Virus record (IMG/VR): IMGVR_UViG_3300033148_003591
Span: 37,996-101,995 of that record
From: a virus
Length of the DNA: 64,000 nt
Direction: 5' to 3' (one strand)
Shown piece after piece: positions 41,234 through 49,114 of the stretch; position 1 is the first letter of the stretch, and each line of letters begins with the position of its first letter. The notes under the pieces were generated by a model that saw nothing but the letters and a program-made list of their open reading frames with translations, was not told the DNA's origin and ran no database searches. Both the position numbers and the translations under genes were made by a program.

Positions 41234-41863
41234 TTATTTGTTTAAAAATTTATATTTTTCTTTCAAAAATTTAACCAATTCTTTAGTACAATTACTACCA
41301 GAAAAAACAACCCCACCTGAATCTCTAACCATATTTATTAAAGTCGAATTAGCATCTGTTACTGTGTCATCTGGCAATAATAAATATACTGGAATATTAA
41401 GTAAATACGCTGTATGAATTTCTTTAATAGTTCCAACAGTTTTAACATTCTTTTCCATATAAGCAATTATAAAATCACTTCTAATCACAGCTTGATAGTC
41501 TGCCCAATGATTTAAATCATCTATTGTATTACCATGTTTTAAAAAATCCATTCGCAGTGATAATATCATTTCTATTTTTTTTGCTCCAGGTTTAAGAATC
41601 CCCCACCATATTTTATCCATCTCTTCATCAAATCTATCTAAATGTCCAGCTTTTTTAAGATTTTTAATATACTGATTGGCAAGTTTACAATCTTTGCCTG
41701 ATTTTTGTCCTTCTCTTGCTACAGGGTCATAAATACCAAAATAAGGATTTGAAAGCTCATTAACAATAATCTCTTTATGACTTTCCTTATCTAAATCTTG
41801 AACTACTTTATTATGTTCTATAGCTGATGCTAAATATGTTGTGATAAGTAATTTTTCAAACAT
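41234..41863 (-). CDS. Nucleoside 2-deoxyribosyltransferase-like protein
   Basis: 209 residues. The pattern DYQAVIRSDFIIAYMEKNVKT then VGTIKEIHTAYLLNIPVYLLL (S-D-x-h-h-x-Y ... G-T-x-x-E-h-x-x-A-x-x-x-x-x-P-V) is that of N-deoxyribosyltransferases and related dNMP glycosidases. N-terminal KLLITTYLASAIEH fits the substrate loop. Together with the MazZ-like enzyme suggests nucleotide salvage or removal of particular bases. Confidence 0.6.
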   Translation of the reverse strand: MFEKLLITTYLASAIEHNKVVQDLDKESHKEIIVNELSNPYFGIYDPVAREGQKSGKDCKLANQYIKNLKKAGHLDRFDEEMDKIWWGILKPGAKKIEMILSLRMDFLKHGNTIDDLNHWADYQAVIRSDFIIAYMEKNVKTVGTIKEIHTAYLLNIPVYLLLPDDTVTDANSTLINMVRDSGGVVFSGSNCTKELVKFLKEKYKFLNK

Positions 41864-41868
41864 TTAAA

Positions 41869-42483
41869 TCATCTCCTTTTGCGTAAGTTCTTAGTTATTT
41901 CTTTATTAATCATTATATATTCTTTTTTACTATACAATCTTGGTCGAAATTTTTTAATAAACCATTTAGTATATTTCTTTATTTGATTCGTTTCTACTAA
42001 AAAATTATATGCTTGTTTATGTAATGATTGATGAGCTGCATCAATTAAATATAAAATATTATTATTTCTATTATCTATACGATTTAAATCAATATGATGC
42101 CTATTGATTAAATTTTTTCTACTACCCACACCTTTAATTGAATCTGAATGACCTTTTTTAAAAGCACCTGGTGTTGTTATTTTATTCTTAATTTGAGTTC
42201 TTTTCATCTCCATTATTGCTTCAGGATGTAATTCCCAACGAGATTTCCCCTTTATCCAATCAGAATTGACAACACCGTTTTTACGATTTTTCTTCATAGT
42301 TGCACTTTTACTAATTCTTCCTTGGAACGATATCTTTCTTATTGGTATATTGTATTCGTGCAATCTTCTACAAATTGTAGTCATATCACACCCTATTTCT
42401 TCTGCTATGGTATAAGTTGTTTTATCTTTATCAATATATTCTTTTAATAAAAATTCTTTAGTAATATTATATTTCTTTTTCAT
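41869..42483 (-). CDS. HNH homing endonuclease with helix-turn-helix
   Basis: 204 residues from ATG 42483 (GAGGT upstream). N-terminal HTH region (TTYTIAEEIGCDMTTICRRL), basic linker, then INRHHIDLNRIDNRNNNIL and AHQSLHKQAYNFLV, the HNH type related to phage group I intron-associated nucleases. Sits directly behind the RNA ligase gene. Confidence 0.8.
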   Translation of the reverse strand: MKKKYNITKEFLLKEYIDKDKTTYTIAEEIGCDMTTICRRLHEYNIPIRKISFQGRISKSATMKKNRKNGVVNSDWIKGKSRWELHPEAIMEMKRTQIKNKITTPGAFKKGHSDSIKGVGSRKNLINRHHIDLNRIDNRNNNILYLIDAAHQSLHKQAYNFLVETNQIKKYTKWFIKKFRPRLYSKKEYIMINKEITKNLRKRR

Positions 42484-42490
42484 TTTTACC

Positions 42491-43132
42491 TCATCTTTGT
42501 ATTGATTTTGGCTTTTCATCATTTTCTATTGTTTTCTTAAATAATTGTTTTGAAGCTGTATGATAAATAACTATTCCTTCTGGCTTCATAAATCCTGGTG
42601 CAGCCACACTCCCATTCTTTTGTAATTTATCAATTTCCCACCATGCATTTTCGGTTTCAAACATACCCCTGTATAAAACTGGAACTACTCTACAACATTT
42701 AGGACATAATTCTCTTTTATCCTCAACATCTAATCTGGGGGTTTCAACTTCTATCCATCTACCAGTATTAAATAAAGAGAATACTTTTTCTTCCATGTTA
42801 TATCCTCTTGCTATTCCTTGACCCCACCATTCTCCATAATGATGCCCTGCACCAAGTTTTAATAATTCTTCAGCATTTTCTTTAACCCATTTTGCAAAAC
42901 CCTTATTATCTTTAGTAGTTGTTATCCATTTATTTCTTGAACCTGGAACAACACCATATAAAAAATCACCATTTTCAATTACTGCCCAATCTCTTGATTT
43001 GAAATCATTCCCAATGTTGGTATGTTTATCAATAGGTAAAATAAATATCTGTGCATTAGTTCCATCTATTTTTTCTGTAATCACACACTCTCTACTTAAT
43101 CTTGCTATCTTTTCAAATTTTTGAAATTCCAT
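42491..43132 (-). CDS. RNA ligase (T4 Rnl2-like)
   Basis: 213 residues. Adenylation motif TEKIDGTNAQI (motif I, KxDGTN), HHYGEWWGQGI (motif III/IIIa), PEGIVIYH (motif IV) and LFKKTIEND (motif V). Compact, without the C-terminal domain of T4 Rnl2. RNA ligases in phages repair tRNAs cut by host anticodon nucleases; a PNK-like kinase at 50011 could supply the end-healing step. Confidence 0.82.
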   Translation of the reverse strand: MEFQKFEKIARLSRECVITEKIDGTNAQIFILPIDKHTNIGNDFKSRDWAVIENGDFLYGVVPGSRNKWITTTKDNKGFAKWVKENAEELLKLGAGHHYGEWWGQGIARGYNMEEKVFSLFNTGRWIEVETPRLDVEDKRELCPKCCRVVPVLYRGMFETENAWWEIDKLQKNGSVAAPGFMKPEGIVIYHTASKQLFKKTIENDEKPKSIQR

Positions 43133-43136
43133 TGTT

Positions 43137-43376
43137 TTATACCCTCTCTATTTGAATTAATCCATCTTTACATTTTATTTTTACTTTATTTTTTGGGGGA
43201 CAATTAAACCCAATCCCTAAATATTTATAAATTAACTCTTGAAACATTCTCTTATTTGATAAAAATATTCCATCCCATGTAGGATAAAACTGAGAATTAA
43301 ACTCTTCTTGCCAATTAGGTTCTGGCTTTCCTAAACATTCTTGAGCTATTTCTAAAAACTTCTTTTCCTTCATCAT
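43137..43376 (-). CDS. Small hypothetical protein
   Basis: 79 residues. Helical start (KEKKFLEIAQECLG), then WQEEFNSQFYPTWDGIFLS and a basic strand tail. Start overlaps the MgtC-like gene stop by 4 nt; no motif recognised. A second in-frame ATG directly follows. Confidence 0.5.
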   Translation of the reverse strand: MMKEKKFLEIAQECLGKPEPNWQEEFNSQFYPTWDGIFLSNKRMFQELIYKYLGIGFNCPPKNKVKIKCKDGLIQIERV

Positions 43377-43792
43377 TTAATCCTCTCTTCTAATATTTTT
43401 AATTTTAAAATACCATAAATAGTTAGTGTTGAAATAATAGATAATTCAAACATTCCAAGTCCAATTAATAATGAAATACCAACAGTCGACCACAGAACTG
43501 CTGCTGTTGTAATACCCTGTGCATGACCCTTCTTTTCAATAATAACTCCACTACCTAAAAACCCTATACCTATAATAGGGGCATATAGAATCCGTGTCAT
43601 ATCTAAATTCATTTGGTCTTTAAATGTTAATGCAATTATAGCAAATAAAGTAGTACCTAAAGTAACAAGCATTATTCCTCGTAAGCCCATTGGTTTGTCT
43701 GTTGTTTCTCGTTCTATACCAATAAGACTACTTAGTAATAATGATAATCCTATTTTTGCTATTGGTATTAATTCTGGAAAATATTTAATCAT
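43373..43792 (-). CDS. MgtC/SapB-family membrane protein
   Basis: 139 residues from ATG 43792 (GAGGAGA upstream). Family motifs: SLIGIERETTDKPMGLRGIM, LVTLGTTLFA, ILYAPIIGIGFLGSGVII, GHAQGITTAAVLWSTVGISL. Four or five transmembrane helices and no C-terminal ACT domain, i.e. the short form. In bacteria these proteins affect Mg2+ limitation and the F-ATP synthase; in a phage a role in host membrane energetics or superinfection exclusion is speculation. Confidence 0.8.
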   Translation of the reverse strand: MIKYFPELIPIAKIGLSLLLSSLIGIERETTDKPMGLRGIMLVTLGTTLFAIIALTFKDQMNLDMTRILYAPIIGIGFLGSGVIIEKKGHAQGITTAAVLWSTVGISLLIGLGMFELSIISTLTIYGILKLKILEERIK

Positions 43793-43828
43793 TGTTCTCC
43801 TCAATTTTATATTTTTTAATTTATCTAT

Positions 43829-43999
43829 TTAATTATCCTCAAATTCTAATATTATAATTTCTTTTTCTTCTTCCTTTGTGGTTTCTTCAATTTTTACATT
43901 ATTTATAGTTTCTTTTTTTCCAAGCACATACCCTTTAGTAAAAAAATAAGTGCAAAGTATAGTAGTAACTAACACAAAAACTACGAATGATTTTTTCAT
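43829..43999 (-). CDS. Small membrane protein with acidic tail
   Basis: 56 residues from ATG 43999 (AAGGAG upstream; longer in-frame starts overlap the next gene). N-terminal transmembrane segment (FVVFVLVTTILCTYFFT), then a charged, Glu-rich tail. Stop-start overlap of 1 nt with the gene upstream. Possible membrane anchor or antitoxin-like tail; unknown. Confidence 0.5.
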   Translation of the reverse strand: MKKSFVVFVLVTTILCTYFFTKGYVLGKKETINNVKIEETTKEEEKEIIILEFEDN

Positions 44000-44187
44000 T
44001 ATATCTCCTTTTTTAATAAATTTTTTACCATCGAATAAAAACCCAAGAATGTAAAACTTATACACATAAAGTTTAATGGATATAAAAACCCAGGCTGCCA
44101 CCATCCTTCTTGTATCTCTGGTTGTGCTAAATGATATGATAAAAACATAGTTAATACAATTAAAAATATAAGTATTAGTTTTTTCAT
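43999..44187 (-). CDS. Small two-helix membrane protein
   Basis: 62 residues with two hydrophobic segments (LILIFLIVLTMFLSYHL and LNFMCISFTFLGFYSM) around a Trp-rich loop EGWWQPGF. Overlaps the protease gene by 4 nt. May belong to the same envelope function as the protease; no family recognised. Confidence 0.5.
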   Translation of the reverse strand: MKKLILIFLIVLTMFLSYHLAQPEIQEGWWQPGFLYPLNFMCISFTFLGFYSMVKNLLKKEI

Positions 44188-45335
44188 TTTAAATTCTCCT
44201 CTAAGAATTTTTTAATATAAAACCCCTTTACAACATTGGTTCTTGTGGTGTCCATTTGTAAATTACCAAAAGCCTCAAACCCACTACCACTATATATTAA
44301 CCCTAGTAATTCTCCGTCTTTATTAAATACCCCACTACCTGATTGCCCTGGAGAGCCAGGAATCTGATAAATATCATGTTTCAAAATTGTACCAGAAAAT
44401 ACACCTTCACCATAAATAAAGGGTCTTGCAAGAGAATGCCCGATTGTAAATACTTTTTCAGTAATTTCAGGGTAAGCTAAACCTCTTACAACATCCTTTC
44501 CAGGTATTGTTCCCTCTATTTTAAGAAGTGCTAAATCTACTGATTCATGTAATTTTACCACATCACAAGCTACCATTTTTTTACCAACTTTTACTGATAT
44601 TAAAGAAACAAATGGGTCATAACCACCGACTACATGTTTATTAGTTAGTATGTAAGTATTATTCTCATCAACTTTAACTATAACACCTGTACCACACCAA
44701 CTAACAGGTGGAGTATGGTCATAATTTACTTCTTTTCCAGTTACAATTACTGTTACAGATTTTAAATATTTATGTGTGGGTTTTTTATTAATTTCCTCTA
44801 TATTTTCTTTATTAAGAATAGAGCATTCTTTATTAGATATTATGTTTGCCTCATTCAAATAAATCTTATTCACGTTCTCATTAACTATGGCTGTTGTTTT
44901 TTTATCTCTTTCATTATTCACTTCAATATTTTCTTTATTACGTGCAAAGAGAGTTCTATTAAAATTTATGTTCTGCTCATTTAAACAAGTTTTGCCAGTG
45001 TTTCCAGCAACCATGCCAGTTATCTTTTTATCCCTCGCTGTATTTGCTTCAGATTGTTTTTCATTGATAAAAATGTTAGCTTTATTTTCAAGAATTTGAT
45101 TGCCCCAAATACCATTTCTTACCCTAATTGAATCTTTATATTTTGTATAACCTCTTGCAAGTCTATTTAAAGAATCACACAAAACTATTGTAGTTCCGGC
45201 TAATCTAATAGTTGCTATTGCATTTGAGTTACAATGTTTAGTATTTAGCTTAATATTATATGAATTTGAACATATAAGCACTAATACTAAAAGTATATAG
45301 AGATGCTTTTTTAATTCTTTAACTAAATTATTCAT
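44184..45335 (-). CDS. Exported or membrane-anchored trypsin-like serine protease with internal repeats
   Basis: 383 residues. N-terminal signal/anchor (LYILLVLVLICSN, about 12-24). Residues about 84-185 hold two and a half Asn-rich repeats of about 45 residues, each starting NK(A/E)NI and containing RDKK and LNE-x-NI. Residues about 190-380 form a trypsin/HtrA-like domain: TNKHVVGG (His 234), ESVDLALLK (Asp 267) and GSPGQSGSGVF (Ser 332). No PDZ domain. Expected to act at the cell surface or periplasm. An unusual phage cargo; target unknown. Confidence 0.78.
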   Translation of the reverse strand: MNNLVKELKKHLYILLVLVLICSNSYNIKLNTKHCNSNAIATIRLAGTTIVLCDSLNRLARGYTKYKDSIRVRNGIWGNQILENKANIFINEKQSEANTARDKKITGMVAGNTGKTCLNEQNINFNRTLFARNKENIEVNNERDKKTTAIVNENVNKIYLNEANIISNKECSILNKENIEEINKKPTHKYLKSVTVIVTGKEVNYDHTPPVSWCGTGVIVKVDENNTYILTNKHVVGGYDPFVSLISVKVGKKMVACDVVKLHESVDLALLKIEGTIPGKDVVRGLAYPEITEKVFTIGHSLARPFIYGEGVFSGTILKHDIYQIPGSPGQSGSGVFNKDGELLGLIYSGSGFEAFGNLQMDTTRTNVVKGFYIKKFLEENLK

Positions 45336-45360
45336 TTATAATCACTTATCCTTTCTATGT

Positions 45361-45660
45361 TTAAATAATAGATGCTTCTATCATAGCTTCCATTGTATCT
45401 TCATAATCTTTAATAGTTTCTTTATATTCTTCAATAATTTTTATAAGTTGTTTTATATAATTCTGATTTTCTTTATAAGCTTGTTTATACTTATCTATCA
45501 TAGTGTCTTGGAGTTTAATAGTAACTTTCTGCTCATTAATTACTTTATTACAGATAATCACACATTCTTTGTATGTTCTAATAGTATTAAAATTTGTTAC
45601 AACTGTTCCACTAAATATAATATTGGTTAATAAAAGTATACCAATAATAATATTCTTCAT
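45361..45660 (-). CDS. Secreted or membrane-anchored coiled-coil protein
   Basis: 99 residues. Signal/anchor sequence at residues 2-20 (NIIIGILLLTNIIFSG), then a coiled coil with Tyr/Gln heptads (KQAYKENQNYIKQLIKI). Layout resembles the i-spanin of phage lysis systems, but no o-spanin or holin is next to it, so this is only possible. AGGTAA-type site. Confidence 0.45.
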   Translation of the reverse strand: MKNIIIGILLLTNIIFSGTVVTNFNTIRTYKECVIICNKVINEQKVTIKLQDTMIDKYKQAYKENQNYIKQLIKIIEEYKETIKDYEDTMEAMIEASII

Positions 45661-45676
45661 TATTTACCTCCGTTAA

Positions 45677-46009
45677 TTAAATATCACCATTAAGTTCGCA
45701 TTTCTCATCTTCGTATTTCATAACATGTTTAATAAAAAACACCTGCCACGCTAATTCATATGCTCTTTTTGAATCTTCATCCATAAAATTTTGTTTTACA
45801 CAATTACGCATTATTTTATAAACATTATGAGCTGTAGCCCATCTTCGTTCCTTATGCCATTTTATCATCATCTTTTTATAAAAATAGTAGCATTTATCAC
45901 CAACATCAAATCCAGCTTCAACTGATTTATATGTTAATAAAATATGTTTAACTTCATCATCAGTTAATGCATCTACTTTTTTACGCTTATCGGGTGTTGT
46001 GAATGACAT
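45677..46009 (-). CDS. Hypothetical helical protein
   Basis: 110 residues: DKRKKVDALTDDEVKHILL, then an aromatic-rich helical block (CYYFYKKMMIKWHKERRW, YKIMRNCVKQNF). No known motif. AAGGAG in front of the start, 11 nt from the DUF6899-like gene. Confidence 0.45.
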   Translation of the reverse strand: MSFTTPDKRKKVDALTDDEVKHILLTYKSVEAGFDVGDKCYYFYKKMMIKWHKERRWATAHNVYKIMRNCVKQNFMDEDSKRAYELAWQVFFIKHVMKYEDEKCELNGDI

Positions 46010-46020
46010 TAATTATCTCC

Positions 46021-46737
46021 TTAATATACTTCAATATTTTTACAACCGTATACATCTAATCCATTATCATTCTTTCTTTCAATCATAACCTCTTGATAGC
46101 CAACATGATGTCCATCTTGGTCTATAATTTCAATTAATTTAGTATAATAAGGAGTGTCATAACAATCTCCTGACTTTACTATTTGAGCAGCTTCATAACC
46201 TGGGTTTACCCTTCGTTTATATTCATCCTTAATATCTTCAAAAACTCCACCAATTCCTACCATTTGTTCCTTATTATTAAAATAATTAGTAGTCTTTACT
46301 AATGCCTCTACAGTTAAAGCATAAATAAAATATCTTAATTCGCTTTTCTGTTTCCCTTGCTCAACTAATCTTTTTGGAACTTCTTGAATTAAGCGAGTAA
46401 TAGCATAATTTAACTCACCTAAAAAAGCTCCTTCATAGTTATAAGCTTTACCTACTTTCCAAATTGTTCTTGCCAAAAAAACTTCATCTTCATATATATA
46501 AGTTTCCTCCGCTTGAGATACATCACCTAAATCCTGTATAACTAAACTAAGAAAATTTCCAATATTTATAAAACAACGAAATAATTCTTCGGCAATGCTG
46601 TTATTTAAATAAATCTTCTTAGCTATTTCTCCAGATAACATTTTTACATCCTTATCAATTAAAACTCTATCTTGTGCTTTTCCATCTTTTACTATTCCAC
46701 TTGGATTAGGTGTTATTTCACTTGGTACATATGGCAT
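46021..46737 (-). CDS. Conserved phage protein (DUF6899-like)
   Basis: 238 residues. The block AFLGELNYAITRLIQEVPK, followed by ALVKTTNYFNN, YKRRVNPGYEAAQIVKSGDC, follows a pattern (GELNY ... Tyr/Arg-Arg-x-x-x-PYE-x-x-K-I-x-x-xGD-x) seen in a common phage family of unknown function. N-terminus MPYVPSE is also typical. Probably early, non-structural; function unknown. Confidence 0.6.
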   Translation of the reverse strand: MPYVPSEITPNPSGIVKDGKAQDRVLIDKDVKMLSGEIAKKIYLNNSIAEELFRCFINIGNFLSLVIQDLGDVSQAEETYIYEDEVFLARTIWKVGKAYNYEGAFLGELNYAITRLIQEVPKRLVEQGKQKSELRYFIYALTVEALVKTTNYFNNKEQMVGIGGVFEDIKDEYKRRVNPGYEAAQIVKSGDCYDTPYYTKLIEIIDQDGHHVGYQEVMIERKNDNGLDVYGCKNIEVY

Positions 46738-46749
46738 AATATTCCTCCT

Positions 46750-47076
46750 TTATAGTTTCATGTTTAAAAAATATTCAATACTTCCTGATGCTTTATCATC
46801 CACATAAATATCTGCATTTATTTTTCGTGGGTCTCCAAACCGACATCTAAACTCATCGCATTGTTTATTTACTTCATCAAAATATATTTCATGTGAACGA
46901 CACCATTGTACTGCCTCTGCTAAATAGTGTTCCTCATCTCTACAAGTCCATAAAATAACAGTATGACCCAACCCAAATGCCATTTTAACTTTTGCAATAA
47001 CATCATAATGAGGTTTACCAATACTAGGATATGCAAAATCACATAAAGTACCGTCAAAATCAATTGCTATTATCAT
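46750..47076 (-). CDS. HAD-type phosphatase-like protein
   Basis: 108 residues. Motif I AIDFDGTLCDF (nucleophile Asp), motif II TVILWTCRDEEH, motif III/IV region INADIYVDDKASGS. Resembles the small BT0820-like HAD hydrolases with minimal cap. Likely dephosphorylates a small metabolite or nucleotide; substrate unknown. Confidence 0.75.
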   Translation of the reverse strand: MIIAIDFDGTLCDFAYPSIGKPHYDVIAKVKMAFGLGHTVILWTCRDEEHYLAEAVQWCRSHEIYFDEVNKQCDEFRCRFGDPRKINADIYVDDKASGSIEYFLNMKL

Positions 47077-47084
47077 TTATCTCC

Positions 47085-47246
47085 TTATATAAGACATGTA
47101 TTTAAAGACCATCTAATTCTGGCTATTTCATCTTCTATTTTTCCTAATCTCTTTTCATTTGTAGTATTCTTTTTTTCAGCTTCTAAATCTTCTATTTTTC
47201 TTTTTACTGTGCAATAAATTTCATCTAATTTCCAATCCTGTATCAT
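47085..47246 (-). CDS. Small coiled-coil protein
   Basis: 53 residues, one charged helix (YCTVKRKIEDLEAEKKNTTN and KIEDEIARIRW). Start shares 1 nt with the stop of the next gene upstream. Unknown. Confidence 0.5.
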   Translation of the reverse strand: MIQDWKLDEIYCTVKRKIEDLEAEKKNTTNEKRLGKIEDEIARIRWSLNTCLI

Positions 47247-47431
47247 TATTGAATCCCTCCGGCTTTCATTTCTCTAATAACAATATCAAAGGCTTTCCTG
47301 ATATTAAGTTCTGCTTTTACAAATTTTCCAACTAATTCTTTTGATGCACCAGCTTCAAGTGGGTTCATAACTTGATAAAGCGCACTTATAACTAATTCTT
47401 TTGTTATTTTTACATCTTTTAAATGCAACAT
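47246..47431 (-). CDS. Small hypothetical protein
   Basis: 61 residues, helical (VKITKELVISALYQVMNP and FVKAELNIRKAFDIVIREM). AGGAGA site. Coupled by 1 nt to the downstream gene. Unknown. Confidence 0.5.
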   Translation of the reverse strand: MLHLKDVKITKELVISALYQVMNPLEAGASKELVGKFVKAELNIRKAFDIVIREMKAGGIQ

Positions 47432-47446
47432 ATTATCTCCTATATT

Positions 47447-47584
47447 TTATACGAATGGCACAACACAAACAGTTTCTTCATTTATAAAATATTCTAATAC
47501 TACATGAATTAATTCACCATCTTTAAATACTTGAAAACAATGCTCTTCATACTGATTATAAACTCTTCGTAATCTTAATTTCAT
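47447..47584 (-). CDS. Very small hypothetical protein
   Basis: 45 residues, basic start (KLRLRRVYNQYEEH) then strands with Val/Cys. AAGGAGA before ATG 47584. Too short to classify. Confidence 0.45.
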   Translation of the reverse strand: MKLRLRRVYNQYEEHCFQVFKDGELIHVVLEYFINEETVCVVPFV

Positions 47585-47597
47585 TTTATTATTCTCC

Positions 47598-47762
47598 TTA
47601 TATTAAACAATATAATATTAAAGCGTTATACGATGATAAATAACTTTTTTGATATTTAATGTTTTTCACTTCAATTGTTTTTTCATTTTCTTTTAAAAAT
47701 TTATTTATTTTATCTTCTAAAAGCTTTGATGTATAATCCTGAAAAATTTTTACTTGAAACAT
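47598..47762 (-). CDS. Cse60-like small protein
   Basis: 54 residues. Begins MFQVKIFQDYTSKLLEDKIN and ends with a Tyr/Leu strand, in the style of the small Cse60 (sporulation) family, where an N-terminal strand is followed by LED-x-I-N-x-F. GGAGG site. Function unknown even in bacteria. Confidence 0.5.
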   Translation of the reverse strand: MFQVKIFQDYTSKLLEDKINKFLKENEKTIEVKNIKYQKSYLSSYNALILYCLI

Positions 47763-47770
47763 AAATCCTC

Positions 47771-47914
47771 CTATTTAACAAAATACAAAAATATATACAG
47801 AAAAAATAACGCAATATTAATTCCGGTAAATTTCCAACTATGAGCAACAGCATTCATTATACCCATTATACCAAAACAACTTGTAGCAATTATTTGTAAT
47901 ATTCTTTCTAACAT
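47771..47914 (-). CDS. Small two-helix membrane protein
   Basis: 47 residues: hydrophobic stretches at about 5-22 and 31-46 (GINIALFFLYIFLYF). GGGAGA site. Possible membrane-active early protein; unknown. Confidence 0.5.
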   Translation of the reverse strand: MLERILQIIATSCFGIMGIMNAVAHSWKFTGINIALFFLYIFLYFVK

Positions 47915-47925
47915 TCTTTTCTCCC

Positions 47926-48129
47926 TTAATCTAAACGTAATAGAAAATGCATGCCGTTTTTTAATGCTTTCATATCCTTTTTATCAAATATTTTTTCTTT
48001 GATATTCATTTTTTCTAATTTATTTATATCGGTACACATAACTCCAACTCCTCCATCTGGAAAAGTAAATTCTAATCCAGAATGTTTATGCACCCATTGT
48101 TCAAATTTTTGCGAATTAGTTCTTTTCAT
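47926..48129 (-). CDS. Small hypothetical protein
   Basis: 67 residues, basic, with VHKHSGLEFTFPDGG and a Lys-rich second half. Start shares 1 nt with the stop of the HNH gene. Unknown. Confidence 0.5.
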   Translation of the reverse strand: MKRTNSQKFEQWVHKHSGLEFTFPDGGVGVMCTDINKLEKMNIKEKIFDKKDMKALKNGMHFLLRLD

Positions 48130-48599
48130 TAATATACCCCACTTGTTTTTATTCTATGACAATTTGAACAAAGTAATTTACATTTCATTAGCTCTTTTAA
48201 AATTATCTTCCAATTCTTGTCTCCAATATTTCTAACATTTAATAAAAAATGTTTATCTCTCAAATGATGAAAATCAAAAACACAAGCATTAGTTCCATTA
48301 TATAACAAATTGCATTGGGTGCATTTTCCACCTTTTAATAAAATTAATTCTCCTTTTCTTCGCTGATATCTAAGTTTTTTATATAGATATATTTTATGTC
48401 TATTTTTGCGACTCCATTCTCTTTTATATTGGGTAGGATTATCATATTTTCTTCCATTATGACCATTAATATACTTCCTATCTCTGCCGTATTTATCCTT
48501 ATTTTTAATTTGAATTCCACAGCCACATGCACAAGAAACAACCCTTGCTTCTTTATAAACTTTATTAAAATGACGTTGTTTAATTTCTTGTTTAGTCAT
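48129..48599 (-). CDS. HNH endonuclease
   Basis: 156 residues. N-terminal CACGCG zinc turn and a basic region with YINGHNGRKYDNP, then HNH core CTQCNLLYN ... DFHHLRDKHF and CKLLCSNCHRIK. First gene after the promoter at 48628; good AGGGAG site. Either a free-standing homing endonuclease or a host-DNA nuclease. Confidence 0.75.
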   Translation of the reverse strand: MTKQEIKQRHFNKVYKEARVVSCACGCGIQIKNKDKYGRDRKYINGHNGRKYDNPTQYKREWSRKNRHKIYLYKKLRYQRRKGELILLKGGKCTQCNLLYNGTNACVFDFHHLRDKHFLLNVRNIGDKNWKIILKELMKCKLLCSNCHRIKTSGVY

Positions 48600-48627
48600 T
48601 ATTATTCTCCCTTATCTGCCTATTATA

Positions 48628-48655
48628 AGTATACCACACAAATCGTATTTGTCAA
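48628..48655 (-). promoter_or_regulatory. Early sigma70-like promoter overlapping a gene end
   Basis: - strand: CCCCTTGACA (-35 at 48650-48655), 16-bp spacer, TGG then TATACT (-10 at 48628-48633). The TGA within TTGACA is the stop codon of the gene at 48652, so promoter and coding end are interlocked. Confidence 0.85.
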
Positions 48656-48819
48656 GGGGTGATTATTATTTTCTTACATTTAGAACAAATCTGCCCTAAT
48701 TTTTTATCCCACAAAGTAATCAATGGTTTTTCCTTGCATTTACATATATTAATATTAAATATCTTGTCGTAATTATTTCTGTATTCTTCTGTTGCTGCTC
48801 GCTGCTTATAATCAAACAT
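48652..48819 (-). CDS. Small zinc-ribbon-like protein
   Basis: 55 residues, with cysteine pairs CKCK and CSKC that can bind one zinc. AGGAGA site; its last bases form the -35 box of the promoter at 48628. Unknown function. Confidence 0.5.
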   Translation of the reverse strand: MFDYKQRAATEEYRNNYDKIFNINICKCKEKPLITLWDKKLGQICSKCKKIIITP

Positions 48820-49114
48820 TGTTTTCTCCTAATTCTTTAAATATCCATCCTTTTCCTAAACATGTCTTGCATCCTATTCTTTTAAACATATCATGTAAAT
48901 GCCCCATTGACCAATTTTTATCCTTACACGTTGATACACAATCAGGGCATGGAGATATTTCTTTTCCATAAATATACCAATGAACACCACTTAAAGTTAA
49001 TTTCACACAATTATTACAAATATAAGTTCCATCTTTAAATTTTTCGTTTAAGTCAGAAAGATTTTTAAACTTTCCACATAATATACATTTGTGTATTTTT
49101 ACTGGATTATTCAT
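48812..49114 (-). CDS. Zinc-binding hypothetical protein
   Basis: 100 residues with three or four zinc knuckles (CILC, CNNC, CPDC, CKTC). Ends with a Gly-rich strand. Starts next to the acidic gene upstream and overlaps the next one by 8 nt. Not classified. Confidence 0.5.
   Translation of the reverse strand: MNNPVKIHKCILCGKFKNLSDLNEKFKDGTYICNNCVKLTLSGVHWYIYGKEISPCPDCVSTCKDKNWSMGHLHDMFKRIGCKTCLGKGWIFKELGENNV

Noticed and set aside
45361-45660. Lysis i-spanin
   Set aside because: Topology fits, but no outer spanin, holin or endolysin is adjacent; left as unknown coiled-coil protein.
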